A stretch of 64,000 bases of DNA from Arthrobacter sp. ISL-95 (GTDB taxonomy: Bacteria; Actinomycetota; Actinomycetes; Actinomycetales; Micrococcaceae). Below are positions 52,211 to 61,203 of the stretch, one piece after another. The notes beneath the pieces were generated by a model. The model saw nothing but the letters and a program-made list of their open reading frames with translations. It made no database searches and was not told where the DNA came from. The stretch spans positions 1 to 64,000 of the forward strand of contig NZ_JAGGPR010000001.1 in assembly GCF_018613695.1 (NCBI RefSeq). The letters are read 5' to 3'. The position numbers were made by a program, and so were the translations under genes. How positions within the stretch are numbered: position 1 is the stretch's first letter; each line of letters starts with the position of its first letter.

Positions 52211-53002
52211 ATGACTTTGGCAGCGCACAACACACCTTCCGGACAGAATGCAGGGAACAACAAGTCGGCGGTGGTCACTGGTGCCAGCACCGGTATTGGT
52301 GAGGCCACGGTGAAGGCGCTGGTCTCCGCCGGGTGGAAGGTCTTTGCCGTAGCGCGTCGGGCAGACAGGCTCAATGCCTTGGAAGCGACTACCGGTGCGG
52401 TGCCGTTCCCGGCTGACATCACGGCCGACGACGACGTCGCGGCCTTGCTCGCGGCGGTCACCGAAGCCGGAGGTGCCGACACCCTCATCAACATCGCCGG
52501 CGGCGCACGCGGGGCGGACACCATCGCCAATGCTGACACTGAAGATTGGGATTGGATGTACCAGGTCAACGTCCTGGGCACCATGAAGATCACCCGGGCC
52601 TTCCTGCCCATGCTGCGGGAACACGGCGAAGGAACCGTCCTGAACCTGACATCCACGGCTGGGCTGTCAGCCTACGAAGGCGGCGCGGGCTACAACGCAG
52701 CAAAGTTTGCCCAGCACGCCATGACCAACGCCCTGCGCCTGGAAGAGGTGGGCAACAACGTCCGCGTCATTGAAGTGGCTCCCGGGCTGGTGCAGACCGA
52801 AGAGTTCGCACTGAACCGCCTCGGCGACAAAGACGCAGCGGCGAAGGTTTACGCCGGGGTGGAGAAGCCATTGACCGCCGAGGACGTGGCAGGTGTAGTG
52901 GCTTACTCAGTCTCGTTGCCGCACCACATCAACCTGGACCAGATTGTGATCCGCCCCGTGGCGCAGGCGGCAAACCACAAATTGATCCGAAAAGACAGCT
53001 AG
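52211..53002 (+). CDS. Short-chain dehydrogenase (YdfG-like)
   Basis: A 263-residue [15 protein letters not shown], catalytic Ser in LNLTSTAGL, Y-x-x-x-K in GYNAAKFAQHAM. It resembles the NADP-dependent 3-hydroxy acid/serine dehydrogenase group (YdfG), ending with PHHINLDQIVIRPVAQ. ATG 52211 is exactly six bases after TAAGGT (leaderless). It shares CTAG stop bases with the convergent EEP-family gene. Confidence 0.88.
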   Translation: MTLAAHNTPSGQNAGNNKSAVVTGASTGIGEATVKALVSAGWKVFAVARRADRLNALEATTGAVPFPADITADDDVAALLAAVTEAGGADTLINIAGGARGADTIANADTEDWDWMYQVNVLGTMKITRAFLPMLREHGEGTVLNLTSTAGLSAYEGGAGYNAAKFAQHAMTNALRLEEVGNNVRVIEVAPGLVQTEEFALNRLGDKDAAAKVYAGVEKPLTAEDVAGVVAYSVSLPHHINLDQIVIRPVAQAANHKLIRKDS

Positions 53003-54063
53003 CCGGCCGGGACGCTCAGAGTGGCCATGATGGCCGCGTGGTCTGAACCCCGCACCTTGTGGACCGCGTAGTCACTGCTGCCGATACCGGGCGAAGTGAC
53101 CATATGGTCGAGCACTACGCCCGGAAGGGGTAGCCCTTCCATGGGCCAGGTGGGTGAGAAACGTGCTCCGGACGCTGTCCCGACGTCGACGAGCTTCCTG
53201 CCTTCCTGCTGACCGGTCCGGGTTTCCTGCCGGCTCAGGGCAGTATCAAGCATTGCCCGGAACTCTGAGTGATCGTAGGTGGCGTTGTAGTCGCCCATCA
53301 GCAACTGATTTCCCGACCGGGACCCTTGGCGGGCCACTTTGTCCACGTCACTTCGCCACTGATCGATTCGCTCATCGACGGGTGGAAGGGCATGGACGTT
53401 GGTTAGGTTCAGCGCCGCCGTGGACCCGACCCCAGGGTCCGTGATCAGTACCCGCGTGACGTCCATACGGAACGGGGTATCCGGGAGAAGTCCAACGGCC
53501 TCGAGGGGGAACACCGAGTACACGGCTCCACCGGACGCGTCGTCATTGGGGGCACTGATCCGGTTGGGCAACAACTCATCCAAACCCTCGGACGTCAAAT
53601 GATCCTCCAGCCCTTGGGTATGTTCCTGAATGGCCAAGAGCTGTATTCCGTTGGACCGGACCATCTCCACCACAGAGGCGGCGTCCGCTTCCCCGTATTC
53701 AGAGTTCAGGCTCATCACTTTCAGCGGCACCGTTGCTGTGCCGGCGGGTATTGCTTCCGGCTTTCCGGCGTCCAGGGGGAACAGCCAAAACAGCTGCACT
53801 GCCAACAGCGCCGCCGTCGTGATAATGACCCAAAGCCTCCGCCCCACCACAGCAAGCACCAGGGCAAGCGCTGCCGGAAGCACCAACCACGGGGTGAAGG
53901 ACAGCAACTGCACCACGATTAGGGGCCATTCCACCGGAATCGCCCGGAAGATCGAAACCCCGGACACGGGCAGTGCGGCAAGCAGCGCCAACACCGACCA
54001 CCCCAGGGAAGCGCGGCGAGGCGCAGGGCGGGTTTCCGTCACGGCAGGCGCGGGGTGTGTCAT
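52999..54063 (-). CDS. Membrane-anchored endonuclease/exonuclease/phosphatase family protein
   Basis: A 354-residue protein: three membrane segments in the first 110 residues, then an extracytoplasmic EEP domain with the Asn in VMSLNSEYG, Glu in LLAIQEHT, N-x-H in TNVHALPP, D-x-N in MGDYNATYDH and the final S-D-H in RGSDHAAIMATL. All metal/catalytic residues are present. The substrate (phospholipid, nucleic acid or sugar phosphate) is unknown. ATG 54063 is six bases after a minus-strand TAGACT (leaderless). Confidence 0.88.
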   Translation of the reverse strand: MTHPAPAVTETRPAPRRASLGWSVLALLAALPVSGVSIFRAIPVEWPLIVVQLLSFTPWLVLPAALALVLAVVGRRLWVIITTAALLAVQLFWLFPLDAGKPEAIPAGTATVPLKVMSLNSEYGEADAASVVEMVRSNGIQLLAIQEHTQGLEDHLTSEGLDELLPNRISAPNDDASGGAVYSVFPLEAVGLLPDTPFRMDVTRVLITDPGVGSTAALNLTNVHALPPVDERIDQWRSDVDKVARQGSRSGNQLLMGDYNATYDHSEFRAMLDTALSRQETRTGQQEGRKLVDVGTASGARFSPTWPMEGLPLPGVVLDHMVTSPGIGSSDYAVHKVRGSDHAAIMATLSVPAG

Positions 54064-54146
54064 GGCCTGAGTCTATGCAACCCTGCGCGCACCCGTACTC
54101 CATCCATAGGATGAACCCCCGGGTAGAGCAGGCGCCCCACTGCCGC

Positions 54147-54152
54147 TAGACT
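54147..54152 (+). promoter_or_regulatory. -10 box of the ileS leader
   Basis: TAGACT; transcription would start near 54159, at the 5' edge of the T-box RNA. Identical hexamer at rnpB. Confidence 0.5.
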
Positions 54153-54158
54153 TGGGGG

Positions 54159-54412
54159 ACCAGCTTTGACCCGGCCATCACCGGTGAGCTTCCGGAAGAA
54201 CAGCACCAACCATCTGCAAGGTGGCCAGCGCCCAGTAGAACCGGACGGGTAAGCCCGTCACAGCAGTAATGAGAGGCCGGCGCCGGCAGTCATCCCTTTA
54301 CCCGGGGAGGCCATGGTTCCGGTAAGTGAGGTGGTACCGCGGTACCGGTGTGATGCAGATCAGACCGAAGCCGTCCTCGCATCCTGACAGTCAACCAGCT
54401 ATCACAGGATAT
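54159..54412 (+). promoter_or_regulatory. Ile-specific T-box riboswitch (translational type) upstream of ileS
   Basis: A leader of about 250 bases with the conserved T-box AGGTGGTACCGCGG (54329-54342) and, in its short Stem I, an ATC isoleucine codon (54177-54179) flanked by CCGG arms. The leader ends at the ileS ribosome binding site and has no terminator, so it is the actinobacterial type that frees or hides the Shine-Dalgarno site depending on whether uncharged tRNA-Ile pairs with it. The specifier agrees with the gene it controls. Confidence 0.9.
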
Positions 54413-54415
54413 GAG

Positions 54416-57400
54416 ATGACCCACTACCCCAAGGCCTCAGCGTCTTCTTCCGGCACGCACGGCGTGTCCGCTTCCGTGAAGTTCCCGGAAATCGAAGAGC
54501 GCATCCTCAAATACTGGGATGAAGACGGCACCTTCCAGGCCAGCATCGACCAACGGGATGCCGGCAAGGACGGCAGCAACGAGTTCGTCTTTTACGATGG
54601 CCCTCCCTTCGCCAACGGCCTCCCGCACTACGGCCACCTCCTGACCGGCTACGCCAAGGACCTCGTAGGCCGCTACCAGACCCAACGCGGCAAGCGGGTG
54701 GAGCGGCGCTTCGGCTGGGACACGCATGGCCTCCCCGCTGAACTCGAAGCCATGAAGCAGCTGGGCATGACCGACAAGACCCAGATCGAAGCTATGGGCA
54801 TCGACAAATTCAACGATGCCTGCCGCGCCTCCGTCATGAAGTACGCCAACGAGTGGAAGGCCTACGTCACGCGCCAGGCCCGCTGGGTGGACTTCGAGAA
54901 CGACTACAAGACGCTCAATGTCGAGTACATGGAGTCCGTGCTCTGGGCCTTCAAGCAGCTGCACCAGAAGGGTCTTACTTACAACGGTTACCGCGTCCTC
55001 CCGTACTGCTGGAAGGACGAGACCCCGCTGTCCAACCATGAACTCCGCATGGACGACGACGTCTACAAGAACCGTCAGGACCAGACGGTCACTGTCACGT
55101 TCCCCGTCAAAGCAGGGGACTCCGAACTCTCCAAGGCGCTTGCCGGAGTCCAGGCGCTCGCCTGGACCACCACGCCCTGGACGTTGCCCACCAACCTGGC
55201 GCTCGCCGTCGGGCCTGAGATCTCCTATGCCGTTCTGCCCGCCGGCCCCAACGGCGTCAAGGCCGCTTCCGCTGAAGCGCCGGTGACCGGCAGCTTCCTG
55301 CTGGCAACTGACCTCGTGGGGTCCTATGCCAAGGATCTGGGGTACGACGACGACGCTGCCGCCGCTGCCGCTGTGGTGTCCACCCACACAGGCACCGAGT
55401 TGGCGGGCCTCGAGTATGAACCGCTCTGGGATGACTTTGCCGATGCCGAGAAGTACGGCACCCAGAATGCGTGGCGTTTCCTGGTGGCCGACTACGTCAC
55501 CACCACCGACGGTACGGGCATCGTTCACCAGGCTCCGGCCTACGGTGAGGATGACCAGAAGGTCTGTGAAGACGCCGGCATCCCTGTGGTCCTGTCCGTT
55601 GACGAGGGTGCCAAATTCCTGCCCCTGTTTACTCACGGCGAGCTTGCCTCGATCGTTGGCCTTCAGGTTTTCGAAGCCAACAAGCCCATCACCCAGGTGC
55701 TCCGCGCCGACGGACGCCTGGTCCGCCAAGCCAGCTACGAGCACAGCTACCCGCACTGCTGGCGTTGCCGGAACCCCTTGATCTACCGCGCCGTGTCCTC
55801 CTGGTACGTGGAAGTCACCAAGTTCAAGGACCGCATGTCCGAGTTGAACCAGGAGATCAACTGGATCCCGGGCAACGTTAAGGACGGCCAGTTCGGAAAG
55901 TGGCTGGACAACGCCCGCGACTGGTCCATCAGCCGCAACCGGTACTGGGGTTCGCCCATCCCCGTGTGGCAGTCTGACGACCCCGAGTACCCGCGCACCG
56001 ATGTCTACGGATCCCTGGCCGATCTCGAAGCCGACTTCGGCCGGCTCCCGATGAACAATGAAGGTCAGGTTGACCTGCACCGGCCGTTCATTGATGAGCT
56101 GACACGTCCCAATCCGGACGACCCCACAGGCAAGTCCACCATGCGCCGTGTGGAAGACGTTCTTGATGTTTGGTTCGACTCCGGATCCATGCCGTACGGC
56201 CAGGTTCACTACCCGTTCCAGAACGAGGAGTGGTTCGACACCCACAACCCGGCGGACTTCATCGTGGAGTACATCGGACAGACACGCGGCTGGTTCTACA
56301 TGCTGCACATTCTCTCTACCGCGCTGTTTGACCGCCCGGCGTTCCGCAATGTGATCAGCCACGGCATCGTGCTCGGTTCCGACGGCCAGAAGATGTCCAA
56401 GAGCCTGCGCAACTACCCGGATGTCTCCGAGGTCCTGGATCGCGACGGCTCTGACGCCATGCGCTGGTTCCTCATGTCCAGCCCCATCCTTCGCGGCGGC
56501 AACCTTGTGGTCACTGAACAGGGCATACGCGACGGCGTCCGCCAGGTCATCCTGCCGCTGTGGAATGTGTACAGCTTCTTCACGCTCTATACGAACGCTG
56601 CAAACGGCGGTTCGGGGTACGAAGCAAAGCTCCGCTATGACGGCTACGCCGACACCTTGGATCAGTACCTGCTGGCCAATACCGGGGACCTGGTCCGAAA
56701 TGTCACCGCAAGCCTGGACAGCTACGACATTTCCGGAGCCTGCGATGAACTGCGCAGCTACCTGGACATGCTCACCAACTGGTACGTCCGCCGCAGCCGT
56801 CAGCGCTTCTTCGATGAGAACGTTGACGCCTTCGATGCCCTTTACACGGCCCTCGAAGCGGTGTGCCGTGTATCTGCCTCCTTGCTGCCGTTGGTCACCG
56901 AGGAGATCTGGCGTGGGCTGACGGGTGGCCGTTCCGTCCACCTGGCGGACTGGCCAGACGCTTCGCTGTTCCCGTCAAACCCGCAACTGGTTGAAGCAAT
57001 GGATCGCGTCCAGCAGATCTGCTCCACCGGCTCCAGCCTTCGGAAGGCCGCGAACCTGCGCGTGCGCTTGCCGTTGCAGGAACTGACTGTGGTGGCACCT
57101 GGTGCAGATGCGCTCGAAGGCTTTGCCGCCGTCGTCGCCGATGAACTGAACCTCCGTTCGGTCCGCCTCCTGGACGCTGCGACTGCCTCGCCTGAGGAGT
57201 TCGGCATCGAGCAGAAACTTGTGGTCAACGCCCGTGCTGCTGGTCCGCGCCTTGGCAAGAACGTGCAGCAGGCCATCAAGGGTTCCAAGTCCGGCGATTG
57301 GTCCGTCAGTGACGCCGGTGTGGTGGTGGCCGGCGGCCTCGAGCTCGAACCGCAGGAATACACGCTTGAGACGGTGGTGGCGGACTCAGCCGACGGCGGT

Positions 57401-57703
57401 AGCTCGGCTGTTGCTGTTCTGCCCGGCGGCGGTTTCGTGGTCCTGAACACCGAGGTTACTCCGGAACTTGCGGCCGAGGGGTTGGCTCGTGACATGGTCC
57501 GCGCCATCCAGCAGGCCCGCAAGGACGCCGGACTCAAGGTGAGCGACCGCATCCGTACTTCCGTTGAGGCCGCGCAGGACGTGGTGGATGCCCTGGAAGC
57601 CAACTCTGAGCTCGTCAAGACCGAAACTCTGACGTTGGAACTGGAGGTTCTGCTGGCTGGCGTCGACGAACCGCAGGTCACCGTCGCAAAGGCAGGGGCC
57701 TGA
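54416..57703 (+). CDS. ileS: Isoleucyl-tRNA synthetase
   Basis: A 1095-residue class I synthetase. HIGH is [13 protein letters not shown] and KMSKS is [11 protein letters not shown]; the CP1 editing domain lies between (about 200-420), with [11 protein letters not shown], and the C-terminal anticodon domain follows. The length and start region match the eukaryote-like IleS2-type enzyme (about 1050-1100 residues) that is often mupirocin-resistant; I infer type 2 from length and architecture. ATG 54416 is chosen for AGGAT before it. Expression is under the T-box leader. It is followed three bases later by folC. Confidence 0.95.
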   Translation: MTHYPKASASSSGTHGVSASVKFPEIEERILKYWDEDGTFQASIDQRDAGKDGSNEFVFYDGPPFANGLPHYGHLLTGYAKDLVGRYQTQRGKRVERRFGWDTHGLPAELEAMKQLGMTDKTQIEAMGIDKFNDACRASVMKYANEWKAYVTRQARWVDFENDYKTLNVEYMESVLWAFKQLHQKGLTYNGYRVLPYCWKDETPLSNHELRMDDDVYKNRQDQTVTVTFPVKAGDSELSKALAGVQALAWTTTPWTLPTNLALAVGPEISYAVLPAGPNGVKAASAEAPVTGSFLLATDLVGSYAKDLGYDDDAAAAAAVVSTHTGTELAGLEYEPLWDDFADAEKYGTQNAWRFLVADYVTTTDGTGIVHQAPAYGEDDQKVCEDAGIPVVLSVDEGAKFLPLFTHGELASIVGLQVFEANKPITQVLRADGRLVRQASYEHSYPHCWRCRNPLIYRAVSSWYVEVTKFKDRMSELNQEINWIPGNVKDGQFGKWLDNARDWSISRNRYWGSPIPVWQSDDPEYPRTDVYGSLADLEADFGRLPMNNEGQVDLHRPFIDELTRPNPDDPTGKSTMRRVEDVLDVWFDSGSMPYGQVHYPFQNEEWFDTHNPADFIVEYIGQTRGWFYMLHILSTALFDRPAFRNVISHGIVLGSDGQKMSKSLRNYPDVSEVLDRDGSDAMRWFLMSSPILRGGNLVVTEQGIRDGVRQVILPLWNVYSFFTLYTNAANGGSGYEAKLRYDGYADTLDQYLLANTGDLVRNVTASLDSYDISGACDELRSYLDMLTNWYVRRSRQRFFDENVDAFDALYTALEAVCRVSASLLPLVTEEIWRGLTGGRSVHLADWPDASLFPSNPQLVEAMDRVQQICSTGSSLRKAANLRVRLPLQELTVVAPGADALEGFAAVVADELNLRSVRLLDAATASPEEFGIEQKLVVNARAAGPRLGKNVQQAIKGSKSGDWSVSDAGVVVAGGLELEPQEYTLETVVADSADGGSSAVAVLPGGGFVVLNTEVTPELAAEGLARDMVRAIQQARKDAGLKVSDRIRTSVEAAQDVVDALEANSELVKTETLTLELEVLLAGVDEPQVTVAKAGA

Positions 57704-57706
57704 TCC

Positions 57707-59068
57707 ATGACTGATGAATTCTCGGTTGAAAGCGTGTACGCCGAACTTCTGGGGCGTGCCCCGGAAAACAAGATGGAACCGCGCCTTGCTCCGTTGTTCC
57801 GTGCCATGGACGTACTGGGGGAGCCGAACAAGGCATACCCGATCATCCACATCACGGGTACCAACGGAAAAACGTCCACGGCCCGCATGATCGAGGCCGG
57901 ACTGCGGGCTCATGGGCTGAGCACTGGCCGTTACACCAGCCCGCACCTGTCCAAGGTGACCGAGCGGATCAGCATTGACGGCGAACCTGTACCGGACGCA
58001 ACGTTCGTCCGCATCTGGGATGAGATCCGTCCCTACCTGGAAATAGTGGACAGCGAGCTTGTTGCCGAGGACCAGCCGCGGCTGACCTATTTCGAATGCC
58101 TGACCATTCTGGGGTTCGCGGTGTTCGCGGACCAGCCTGTTGATGTTGCCGTCATGGAAGTCGGCCTGGGGGGCATCACCGATGCCACCAACGTGGGGGA
58201 TGGCCAAGTCTCCGTGATCACGCCGATTTCGCTGGACCACACGGATCTTCTGGGTGACACCACTGAGGACATTGCCTACGAGAAGTCCGGCATCATCAAA
58301 CCCGGCGGCTTCCTGGTCAGCGCGGCTCAACCGGTGGACGCTGCCCAGGTCCTGTTGGAGAAAGCCCGCGAAGTGGACGTGCCGTTCCGTTTCGAAGGCG
58401 TCGAATTTGGTGTCGAGTCCCGCAGCGTTGCCGTTGGTGGACAGGTCCTGACCATTCAGGGACTCGCCGGACGCTACGAAGACCTGCTGCTGCCGCTACA
58501 TGGTGCGCACCAGGCCGAAAACGCAGCTGTCGCCGTCGCCGCCTTGGAAGCATTCTTCGGTGGGGGAGAGAAGGAACTCGACGCCGAGGTTCTCAAGGAA
58601 GCCTTTGGCTCGGTAACTTCGCCCGGCCGGCTCGAAGTAGTTCGCACTGCGCCCACCGTGGTGGTGGACGCTGCGCACAATCCGGACGGCATCCGCGTCT
58701 CCTCCGAAGCGATCCTGGAGGCCTTCAGCTTCAGCAAGCTGGTAGTGGTGGTTGGCGTTCTGCGGGAGAAGGATGCCGAGGAGATCCTCAAGACCCTGAA
58801 AGAGTCCTTGGGCGGACTGGCTGAGGAGTTCTGCTTCACCCAATCCAACTCCGCCCGCGCCGTTCCGGCAGCGGAACTGGCCGAACTCGCCGTCGATCTC
58901 GGCTTCGGCGAGGACAACGTCCACATCGCCGAGAAATTGGACGATGCCCTGGAGTGGGCCGTGGAGCGTGCCGAATCCAATGATGACCTTTCAGGCGGCG
59001 TCCTGGTGACGGGTTCCATTACGGTGGTGGCCGAGGCACGGATCCTTCTCGGAAAGGCGAGTGCCTAG
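57707..59068 (+). CDS. folC: Folylpolyglutamate synthase / dihydrofolate synthase
   Basis: A 453-residue Mur-ligase-family enzyme that adds glutamate to folates. P-loop GTNGKTST, the Mg-binding YTSPHL loop, EVGLGGITDATNV, and the C-terminal DAAHNPDGIRVS motif are present. It starts three bases after the ileS stop, so the pair is cotranscribed. It ends overlapping the small membrane gene's upstream region. Confidence 0.95.
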   Translation: MTDEFSVESVYAELLGRAPENKMEPRLAPLFRAMDVLGEPNKAYPIIHITGTNGKTSTARMIEAGLRAHGLSTGRYTSPHLSKVTERISIDGEPVPDATFVRIWDEIRPYLEIVDSELVAEDQPRLTYFECLTILGFAVFADQPVDVAVMEVGLGGITDATNVGDGQVSVITPISLDHTDLLGDTTEDIAYEKSGIIKPGGFLVSAAQPVDAAQVLLEKAREVDVPFRFEGVEFGVESRSVAVGGQVLTIQGLAGRYEDLLLPLHGAHQAENAAVAVAALEAFFGGGEKELDAEVLKEAFGSVTSPGRLEVVRTAPTVVVDAAHNPDGIRVSSEAILEAFSFSKLVVVVGVLREKDAEEILKTLKESLGGLAEEFCFTQSNSARAVPAAELAELAVDLGFGEDNVHIAEKLDDALEWAVERAESNDDLSGGVLVTGSITVVAEARILLGKASA

Positions 59069-59069
59069 C

Positions 59070-59522
59070 ATGGCAAAAATGACCAAGGCCCAGCGCGAAT
59101 GGCGGCCGGGTATGCCCAAAAAGCGCCGGTCCACCAAAGTGATGTTCGCTTCCACCGTGCTGCTGCTCGAAGCGTTCGTCGCCTTCTTCGGCACGCTGGC
59201 CGTCTTCGGCTTGAGGCGCGGGGAAGTTGACCCAGGCATTATCCTGGGGGTCGGAATCGCACTGACGGTGGTGCTGGTTCTGGCATGTGCCGTGCTGTCC
59301 AAGCCATGGGGCATCGCCCTGGGGTGGGGGCTGCAGCTGGTGCTGGTCCTTACGGGCTTCGCCGAACCCACCATGTTCATCGTGGGGATCCTGTTTGCCA
59401 TCTGCTGGTGGTACGGGATCAGGGCCGGTATGCGGATTGACCGCGAGGTGGCCCAACGCGACCGTGAACAGGCCGAATGGAACGCAGCCCATGATGACCA
59501 AGCTGGCACCCAAACCCCGTAA
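59070..59522 (+). CDS. DUF4233 membrane protein
   Basis: A 150-residue membrane protein with three or four membrane segments, of the DUF4233 family found between folC and ndk in actinobacteria. REWRPGMPKKRRSTKVMFASTVLLLEAFVAFF begins it. ATG 59070, one base after the folC stop, is preferred; an in-frame GTG at 59061 overlaps folC. Function unknown. Confidence 0.85.
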   Translation: MAKMTKAQREWRPGMPKKRRSTKVMFASTVLLLEAFVAFFGTLAVFGLRRGEVDPGIILGVGIALTVVLVLACAVLSKPWGIALGWGLQLVLVLTGFAEPTMFIVGILFAICWWYGIRAGMRIDREVAQRDREQAEWNAAHDDQAGTQTP

Positions 59523-59563
59523 ACTGGCTGGGAAAATCACCTACCAACCGCATTGGAGCAACT

Positions 59564-59983
59564 GTGAGCATTGAACGGACCCTTGTCCTGGTCAAGCCCG
59601 ACGGCGTCGCCCGCAACCTGGCCGGAACCATCCTCGCCCGGATCGAAGCCAAGGGCTACACCCTGGCGGAGCTGAAGAAGGTCAACGCCACCCGCGAACT
59701 GCTGGAGCAGCACTACGAGGAACACGTGGGCAAGCCGTTCTACGAGCCATTGGTTGAGTTCATGCTCAGCGGACCGGTCATCGCTGCGGTTTTCGAAGGC
59801 CACCGTGTGATTGAAGGCTTCCGCTCGCTGGCCGGAACCACGGATCCGACGACGGCGGCACCGGGCACCATCCGCGGCGACTTCGGCCGCGACTGGGGCC
59901 TGGCAGTCCAGCAGAACCTTGTTCATGGCTCCGACTCGGTTGACTCCGCGGAACGTGAAATCAAGATCTGGTTCGAGGGCTAA
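59564..59983 (+). CDS. ndk: Nucleoside diphosphate kinase
   Basis: A 139-residue enzyme that equalises nucleoside triphosphate pools. TLVLVKPDGVARN, the catalytic His in NLVHGSDSVDSAEREI and GTIRGDFG are the family signature parts. GTG 59564 has TTGGAG upstream. It closes the ileS-folC-DUF4233-ndk group, 41 bases after the previous gene. A 22-bp hairpin follows. Confidence 0.97.
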   Translation: MSIERTLVLVKPDGVARNLAGTILARIEAKGYTLAELKKVNATRELLEQHYEEHVGKPFYEPLVEFMLSGPVIAAVFEGHRVIEGFRSLAGTTDPTTAAPGTIRGDFGRDWGLAVQQNLVHGSDSVDSAEREIKIWFEG

Positions 59984-59998
59984 ACAACCTCCACCGCA

Positions 59999-60047
59999 AT
60001 AACAGTTAAGGCCAATGTTCTTGATGAACATTGGCCTTAACTGTTAT
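59999..60047. terminator. Perfect 22-bp bidirectional terminator between ndk and the VKOR gene
   Basis: The arms at 59999-60020 and 60026-60047 are exact inverted copies (ATAACAGTTAAGGCCAATG on the outside) around TTGAT. AT-rich ends replace a plain U-tract on each side. It ends both convergent genes. Confidence 0.85.
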
Positions 60048-60063
60048 CCCGCGAGCGGTGGTT

Positions 60064-60756
60064 CTACGCTGTCGACGGTACGAAGAGGTGGATGAAGGAA
60101 AAGAAGATCGTGGCGATCACTGCGACATACAGCAGGGCGACGATGATCCAGCCGTACCCGGACAACAGCTTGACCACCGCGGGTGGCGCCTTGATGACCC
60201 CGGTGGTGACGTTGCGGATTGTCACCCAGACGAAAAGCGGGATCATGGCGGCCCACACCACCATGCAGAACGGGCAGAGCACGTGGATGACGTAAAGGGC
60301 CTGCGACCACAGCCACACAACAAAGGCGAAGCCAAGGGTCACGCCGGCTTGGAGACCCAGCCAGTAACCCCGTGAATACTTCGCTCCGGCAAGAATGCCC
60401 ATGGCCGTAGTGATGATCACGGCAAAAGCGACGATCCCGATGAACATGTTGGGGAACCCGAACACCGAGCTCTGTGGTGTCTGCATCACGGCACCGCAGG
60501 AGACAAAGGGATTCACATCGCACACGGTCACATGGTTGGGATCTTTGAGTACCTCAAGTTTCTCCAATACCAGGGCGCCGGACGCCAACCAGCCAATAAC
60601 GCCGGTGATCAACAGCAGCCAGGCGAAAGGCTTGTCGCGGACCGTTGCAGGGAGGTAATCCTGGTGGACGGACGTTTCCTCCGCATGGCTTGTGGCTTGA
60701 TTGGCCAGGTTTTCCCTGGCGGTGCTTGGCATCGCGGATGTGATCCTTTTCGACAT
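60064..60756 (-). CDS. Vitamin K epoxide reductase (VKOR) family protein
   Basis: About 230 residues with five predicted membrane segments. The redox cysteines are CDVNPFVSCG in the periplasmic loop and CPFC in VLCPFCMVVW, the pair that passes electrons to quinones. VKOR works with an exported DsbA-like protein to make disulfide bonds in actinobacteria; no such DsbA is adjacent. ATG 60756 is used; ATG 60732 has AAAGGAT upstream and is an alternative. A minus-strand TACAAT -10 lies at 60796-60791. Confidence 0.92.
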   Translation of the reverse strand: MSKRITSAMPSTARENLANQATSHAEETSVHQDYLPATVRDKPFAWLLLITGVIGWLASGALVLEKLEVLKDPNHVTVCDVNPFVSCGAVMQTPQSSVFGFPNMFIGIVAFAVIITTAMGILAGAKYSRGYWLGLQAGVTLGFAFVVWLWSQALYVIHVLCPFCMVVWAAMIPLFVWVTIRNVTTGVIKAPPAVVKLLSGYGWIIVALLYVAVIATIFFSFIHLFVPSTA

Positions 60757-61203
60757 ATGGCCCGGCAAGCCGGGAAGGGCTCTTGGGAGGATTGTAACTC
60801 CGAAGACTGGACGGCGGCCCCAGCAAGAGGGGGGAGTTCCGCGACACAGCGGCCTTCGCGGGGAATGTGCAGGGGTGTGAGAGAATGAACATGGCCGGAA
60901 GTCGATCCACATTCGACGCCCGGTCCGGTGACTTTGTTCCCAAGACCGCCAGTATGAGCCGGGCATGCCTGGATCACGTGATCCCCGGTAGGCCCGCCAT
61001 GACAATGGACGGCACCTGGTTGTGGCAGCAGAACAACGGGTTTCAGAATAAAGCCGCCGGCCTTCCAGGGCTGCCGCACCCCAATGCTGGTGCGAACCGG
61101 AAGGCATACTGCCGACTTCTGTCAACGCCTGAGGGTTTTGACAATATTTGCTCCACTGGGCGCCGGATGTGGCGGTGTCGCTGGGGCAGGAGTGTTGCCA
61201 CAT
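60757..61203 (+). other. Long intergenic region before rne
   Basis: About 447 bases between divergent genes. It contains the VKOR -10 box, a GAGAAT hexamer at 60881 preceded by TG that could start an rne message with a leader of about 310 bases, and the perfect palindrome GGATCACGTGATCC (60971-60984). A 114-codon open frame across it lacks a ribosome binding site and known features. Confidence 0.5.
60971..60984. promoter_or_regulatory. 14-bp perfect palindrome in the rne leader region
   Basis: GGATCACGTGATCC. Role unknown; it could be an operator or simply a dyad in the leader RNA. Confidence 0.3.

Noticed and set aside
54437..56941. An 834-codon minus-strand open frame opposite ileS
   Set aside because: Pure antisense of ileS; no start signal or recognisable domain.
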